The notes beneath the pieces are model-generated. The model was not told the DNA's origin and did no database searches. It saw nothing but the letters and a program-made list of their open reading frames with translations. A stretch of DNA of 64,000 nt from Chitinophagales bacterium. Lineage in GTDB: Bacteria; Bacteroidota; Bacteroidia; Chitinophagales; Chitinophagaceae. Each line of letters starts with the position of its first letter. The first letter of the stretch is position 1. The stretch lies in contig JAFLBM010000015.1 of the NCBI GenBank assembly GCA_017303455.1, forward strand, positions 1 through 64,000. Direction: 5' to 3'. Below are positions 60,817-64,000 of the stretch, one piece after another. Made by a program: the position numbers and the translations under genes.

Positions 60817-61836
60817 ATGAAACATATCAAGTACAAATTCTCGGGTTCGTCCACTGATTGCTATTTTGCCTATGGGATCAGCCATTTGAAAGAGATCACG
60901 GATAAGAACAATACGATCCTGGTCACGGATGAGAATGTTTTCAATGCACATACCAAACGCTTTAAAGGCTGGAATACGATCGTGTTGAAACCCGGTGAAG
61001 AATTCAAAGTGCAGGCTACGGTGGATGCGGTGATTGAACAACTGATCGCTATGCAGGCCGACCGGAAGACTACGCTTGTTGGCGTGGGCGGTGGTGTGAT
61101 CACCGATATCACCGGCTATGTGGCGGCGGTGTATATGCGGGGGATTGCTTTTGGATTTATTCCTACCTCGTTACTTGCATTGGTTGATGCGTCCATTGGC
61201 GGTAAGAACGGAATTGACGTAGGTGTATATAAAAATATGGTCGGGGTGATCCGGCAGCCGAAATTCATTTTGCATGATATGGTTTTTCTCAACAGCCTGC
61301 CGCAGGCAGAATGGGAAAACGGGTTTGCGGAGATCATCAAACATGCCTGTATCAAAGATGCGGCGATGTTCCGGGAGCTGGAAGCGAATTCATTTAAAAT
61401 CTATCAAACCAAAAAGACAGCCATCTGTGAACTGGTACAGCGCAATGCACAGATCAAAATAAAAGTGGTGCAGCAGGATGAATTTGAAAAAGGGGAGAGA
61501 CGGTTGCTGAATTTTGGTCATACGCTGGGCCATGCATTGGAGAATCAATACGAATTATCACATGGGCAGGCGGTGGCTATCGGTATGACCTATGCCTGTC
61601 ATGTATCCGAACAGTTGAGTGGGTTCAAACAAACCGGTAGAGTGGTAAACCTGCTGGAACAATATAATTTACCCACCTATGCTTCTTTCAATAAAACAAA
61701 AGCGATGGATGTGCTGAAGATGGATAAGAAGCGGGAGCAGAAGGAAATGAATTATATTTTATTGGAGAAAATCGGGAAGGGAGTGGTGAAGTGCATTCCG
61801 ATGAGAGAGTTAGAGAAAATTATTATTGGTTTATAA
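60817..61836 (+). CDS. aroB: 3-dehydroquinate synthase
   Basis: 339 residues. The NAD-binding GVGGGVITDITGYVAAVYMRG, then PTSLLALVDASIGGKNGID, NMVGVIRQP and the metal-ligand region NGFAEIIKHACI ... LNFGHTLGHALE ... SHGQAVAIGM identify AroB (Zn2+ ligands Glu/His). It makes 3-dehydroquinate from DAHP in the shikimate pathway. It follows aroF after a 217-nt repeat-rich gap and precedes a small gene by 1 nt. Confidence 0.96.
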   Translation: MKHIKYKFSGSSTDCYFAYGISHLKEITDKNNTILVTDENVFNAHTKRFKGWNTIVLKPGEEFKVQATVDAVIEQLIAMQADRKTTLVGVGGGVITDITGYVAAVYMRGIAFGFIPTSLLALVDASIGGKNGIDVGVYKNMVGVIRQPKFILHDMVFLNSLPQAEWENGFAEIIKHACIKDAAMFRELEANSFKIYQTKKTAICELVQRNAQIKIKVVQQDEFEKGERRLLNFGHTLGHALENQYELSHGQAVAIGMTYACHVSEQLSGFKQTGRVVNLLEQYNLPTYASFNKTKAMDVLKMDKKREQKEMNYILLEKIGKGVVKCIPMRELEKIIIGL

Positions 61837-61837
61837 A

Positions 61838-62191
61838 ATGGAAACCGTTGTTTTATACCGCCCTGTAGGGGCTAAGGAACTGGAATTGATTAAAGAGTCT
61901 GGATGGAAAAAATTTCCTCCCCGTCTGCCTGAACAACCGATTTTTTACCCAGTAATGAATGAGGAATATGCAATTCAAATAAATGTGGAATGGAATGTTC
62001 CTGCATATGGTTCTGGATTTGTAACAAAGTTTCACGTTGATAAAAATTATATACAGAAATTCGAAGTTCAGAATGTTGGAGGAGTAATTCATGATGAATT
62101 ATGGGTTCCTGCTGACGAACTTGAAGAGTTTAATGATCACATAATTGGATTAATCGAAGTAACTAAGGAGTTTTACAAAGAAAATAAATGA
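61838..62191 (+). CDS. Small protein of unknown function between aroB and aroA
   Basis: 117 residues from ATG 61838, one nucleotide after the aroB stop; a frame from 61826 overlaps aroB and adds 4 residues. It has YRPVGAKELELIKESGWKKFPPRLPEQPIFYPVMNEEYA and FEVQNVGGVIHDELWVPADELEEFNDHIIGLIEV. This pattern is shared by small proteins in public genomes sometimes labelled 'ADP-ribosylation/crystallin J1', a name without experimental basis that I recall rather than can check. The stop overlaps the aroA start (ATGA). Confidence 0.75.
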   Translation: METVVLYRPVGAKELELIKESGWKKFPPRLPEQPIFYPVMNEEYAIQINVEWNVPAYGSGFVTKFHVDKNYIQKFEVQNVGGVIHDELWVPADELEEFNDHIIGLIEVTKEFYKENK

Positions 62192-63480
62192 TAGCTACAA
62201 TCAATCCGTCGCAATTAAAAGGAACCATACAGGCACCGGCTTCCAAGAGTTCTATGCAAAGAGCTTGTGCAGCAGCCTTGCTGGTTAAAGGAATTTCGCA
62301 GTTGCACAATCCCGGTCACAGTAATGATGATAAAGCAGCTCTCGATATAATCCAGCGACTGGGAGCAAAAGCAGCATTGGAGAATGGAGTATGGAAAATA
62401 GAAAGCGGGGGTGTGGACCCTGTTGATACAACTATCAATTGTGGTGAAAGCGGTTTAAGCATTCGCATGTTCACGCCATTAGCAGCACTGAGTAGTAAAG
62501 AAATTACGATCAACGGTTCAGGCAGCCTGGTAACAAGACCTATGGATTTCTTTGATGCCATTTTACCGAAGCTGAATGTGAAAGTAAAAAGCCAGGGCGG
62601 AAAACTTCCGCTGGTCATACAAGGACCATTGGTGCCAACGGATATTGAGGTGGATGGTTCATTAAGTTCTCAATTCTTAACGGGTTTGTTGATGGCCTAT
62701 GCGGCTGCAGGGGCTTCCAATGTCTCTATAAAAGTAAAAGACCTGAAGAGCAAACCTTATATCGATCTTACCTTATCGGTAATGAAATCCTTTGGATTAA
62801 AAGTGCCTGAGAACCGGAATTACGAAGAATTCTGGTTTGATGAGTTGACTCCCGGCTCCAGACTATTGACTCATAACTATACAATAGAGGGAGACTGGAG
62901 CGGTGGCGCATTTTTGCTGGTGGCGGGTGCCATTGCCGGACCCATTATGGTCAACGGGCTTGACTTAACCTCCACCCAGGCCGACAAAACTATTGTGGAT
63001 GCATTGATGGCTGCCAATGCCGGTATTGCTATTGAAGCCAAGGGGATCAGGATACACCAGTCCGCTATGACCGGGTTTTATTTTGATGCCACGGATTGCC
63101 CGGATTTGTTTCCGCCGCTGGTGGCCTTAGCAGCTTATTGTAAAGGAAAAACAACGATTAAAGGCGTATCCCGTCTAACACATAAAGAAAGTAACCGGGC
63201 AGTAACACTACAGGATGAATTTGATAAAATGGGAGTGACCATTGACCTGGATGGAGATGATATGATCATTCACGGAACTGCAAAAGTGAAGGGGGCTGAT
63301 GTACATTCACATCATGACCACCGGGTTGCGATGGCTTGTGCGGTGGCCGGTTTAAGAGCCGATAGTGAAATGGTAATTGAGGAGGCACAGGCGGTCAGTA
63401 AATCTTATCCTGGTTTCTATAATGATCTGAAATCTCTTGGCGCATCATTATCTTTACCGTATCAACATTTCAACTTATAA
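62188..63480 (+). CDS. aroA: 5-enolpyruvylshikimate-3-phosphate synthase
   Basis: 430 residues. The N-terminal QAPASKSSMQRACAA has the substrate-binding SKSxxxR. NCGESGLSIRMFTPLAAL is the PEP-site motif, and QFLTGLLMA, EGDWSGGAFLL, DCPDLFPPLVALA and the C-terminal SHHDHRVAMACAVAGL follow. It makes EPSP from shikimate-3-phosphate. The start codon overlaps the upstream stop by 4 nt, and aroC follows after 2 nt. Confidence 0.96.
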   Translation: MIATINPSQLKGTIQAPASKSSMQRACAAALLVKGISQLHNPGHSNDDKAALDIIQRLGAKAALENGVWKIESGGVDPVDTTINCGESGLSIRMFTPLAALSSKEITINGSGSLVTRPMDFFDAILPKLNVKVKSQGGKLPLVIQGPLVPTDIEVDGSLSSQFLTGLLMAYAAAGASNVSIKVKDLKSKPYIDLTLSVMKSFGLKVPENRNYEEFWFDELTPGSRLLTHNYTIEGDWSGGAFLLVAGAIAGPIMVNGLDLTSTQADKTIVDALMAANAGIAIEAKGIRIHQSAMTGFYFDATDCPDLFPPLVALAAYCKGKTTIKGVSRLTHKESNRAVTLQDEFDKMGVTIDLDGDDMIIHGTAKVKGADVHSHHDHRVAMACAVAGLRADSEMVIEEAQAVSKSYPGFYNDLKSLGASLSLPYQHFNL

Positions 63481-63482
63481 CC

Positions 63483-64000
63483 TTGAATTCTTTTGGTCGC
63501 ATATTCCGGGTACACATTTTTGGCGAATCGCATGGCGAATCCGTGGGAATTGTTATTGACGGATGCCCCGCTGGTTTATCCTTATCCGAAGAGGACCTGT
63601 TAACTGACCTGGAGAGAAGAAAAGGCGGCAAACAAAAAGGGACCACACCCCGGCAGGAAGCCGATTATCCGTTTTTCAAAAGTGGATTATTCAACGGTAA
63701 AACAACCGGGGCCCCGATAACGATCCTGTTTGAAAATAATAATACCCGCAGCGAAGATTATAATAAACAAAGAAGCATTCCCCGGCCTGGTCATGCGGAT
63801 TGGGTGGCGCACCAAAAGTATGGCGGGCATGAAGATTACCGTGGTGGTGGCCATTTCAGTGCAAGATTGACTACTGGTTTGGTGGCTGCCGGTGCTATCG
63901 CTAAGAAATTAATGCAGGGTATCACTATCCATGCCGCTGTTACAGCAATAGGAGGAGAGGCTGACCTGGAGAAAGGATTACAAAAAGCCATTGATGCAAA
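63483..64000 (+). CDS. aroC: Chorismate synthase, C-terminus cut by window edge
   Basis: The first 172 codons, starting at TTG 63483. SFGRIFRVHIFGESHGESVG is the AroC signature 1, and RPGHADWVAHQKYGGHEDYRGGGHFSARLT signature 2 (FMN and EPSP binding). No ATG lies in frame before the conserved start, so TTG, 2 nt after the aroA stop, is chosen. It catalyses the last common step to chorismate. The gene continues beyond base 64000. Confidence 0.95.
   Translation, partial: MNSFGRIFRVHIFGESHGESVGIVIDGCPAGLSLSEEDLLTDLERRKGGKQKGTTPRQEADYPFFKSGLFNGKTTGAPITILFENNNTRSEDYNKQRSIPRPGHADWVAHQKYGGHEDYRGGGHFSARLTTGLVAAGAIAKKLMQGITIHAAVTAIGGEADLEKGLQKAIDA

Overview
The window is a chromosomal segment of a member of the Bacteroidota, most likely Chitinophagaceae. 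This rests on two proteins with type IX secretion (T9SS) sorting tails, head-GIN-domain adhesin-like proteins, a DUF4954 protein, a TonB-dependent receptor, starts without Shine-Dalgarno sequences, and promoters of the Bacteroidota form TTTG-N19-TAnnTTTG. No prophage, insertion sequence, CRISPR array or integrase was found. Most genes are housekeeping; the unusual content is in regulation and in dispersed palindromic repeats.

Layout. 1-5.0 kb: acetyltransferase (cut by the window edge), PrsW-like membrane protease, DinB/MDMPI-like protein, multipass membrane protein and NADP-isocitrate dehydrogenase, all on the minus strand. 5.0-8.3 kb: a Crp/Fnr regulator with a perfect FNR-type box in its leader, converging on an mntR-mntH operon whose operator overlaps its promoter; MntH carries a C-terminal UspA domain. 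8.3-19.6 kb: lipoprotein, short glucan phosphorylase (lacking the usual PLP lysine), IspH, GH13 lipoprotein, DegP/HtrA, LuxC-like acyl-CoA reductase, ferredoxin, Ddl, PASTA protein and rhodanese. 19.7-24.8 kb: a TPP-riboswitch-controlled TonB receptor, then three tandem head-GIN proteins and a lipocalin-like lipoprotein. 25-27.5 kb: initiator tRNA, Era and Der. 27.5-38.7 kb: Ala-rich mini-lipoprotein, T9SS cargo, glmS-DUF4954-DUF1801 and mgtE on the minus strand, SET protein, CHRD lipoprotein and a PA14-like T9SS cargo. 38.9-51.8 kb: mutS, muiA-like, trmH, ubiA, ruvX, def, rluA, lipB, a PLP-dependent deaminase and a nucleotidyltransferase. 51.9-53.5 kb: an ECF sigma factor with an anti-sigma-like/serine-protease fusion. 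53.7-55.7 kb: second mini-lipoprotein and a DEAD-box helicase. 55.7-64 kb: the aromatic amino acid cluster pheA - aminotransferase - tyrA - orf - aroF/aroQ - aroB - orf - aroA - aroC (cut by the window edge).

The strongest new observation is upstream of pheA. A 29-codon leader ORF has nine Phe/Tyr codons among eleven consecutive codons. It is followed by a perfect 13-bp terminator hairpin, and the leader contains an exact 8-nt competitor for that hairpin. This is the architecture of a ribosome-mediated Phe/Tyr attenuator. Immediately downstream, GC-rich palindromic repeats occur five times in 2.3 kb. Four of these lie inside coding sequence and are translated in frame (PheA N-terminus, aminotransferase interior and C-terminus, TyrA N-terminus). 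A different repeat family has inserted in frame into lipB, and a 19-nt palindrome interrupts another repeat at 59.43 kb. Together these suggest small non-autonomous elements still shaping coding sequences here.
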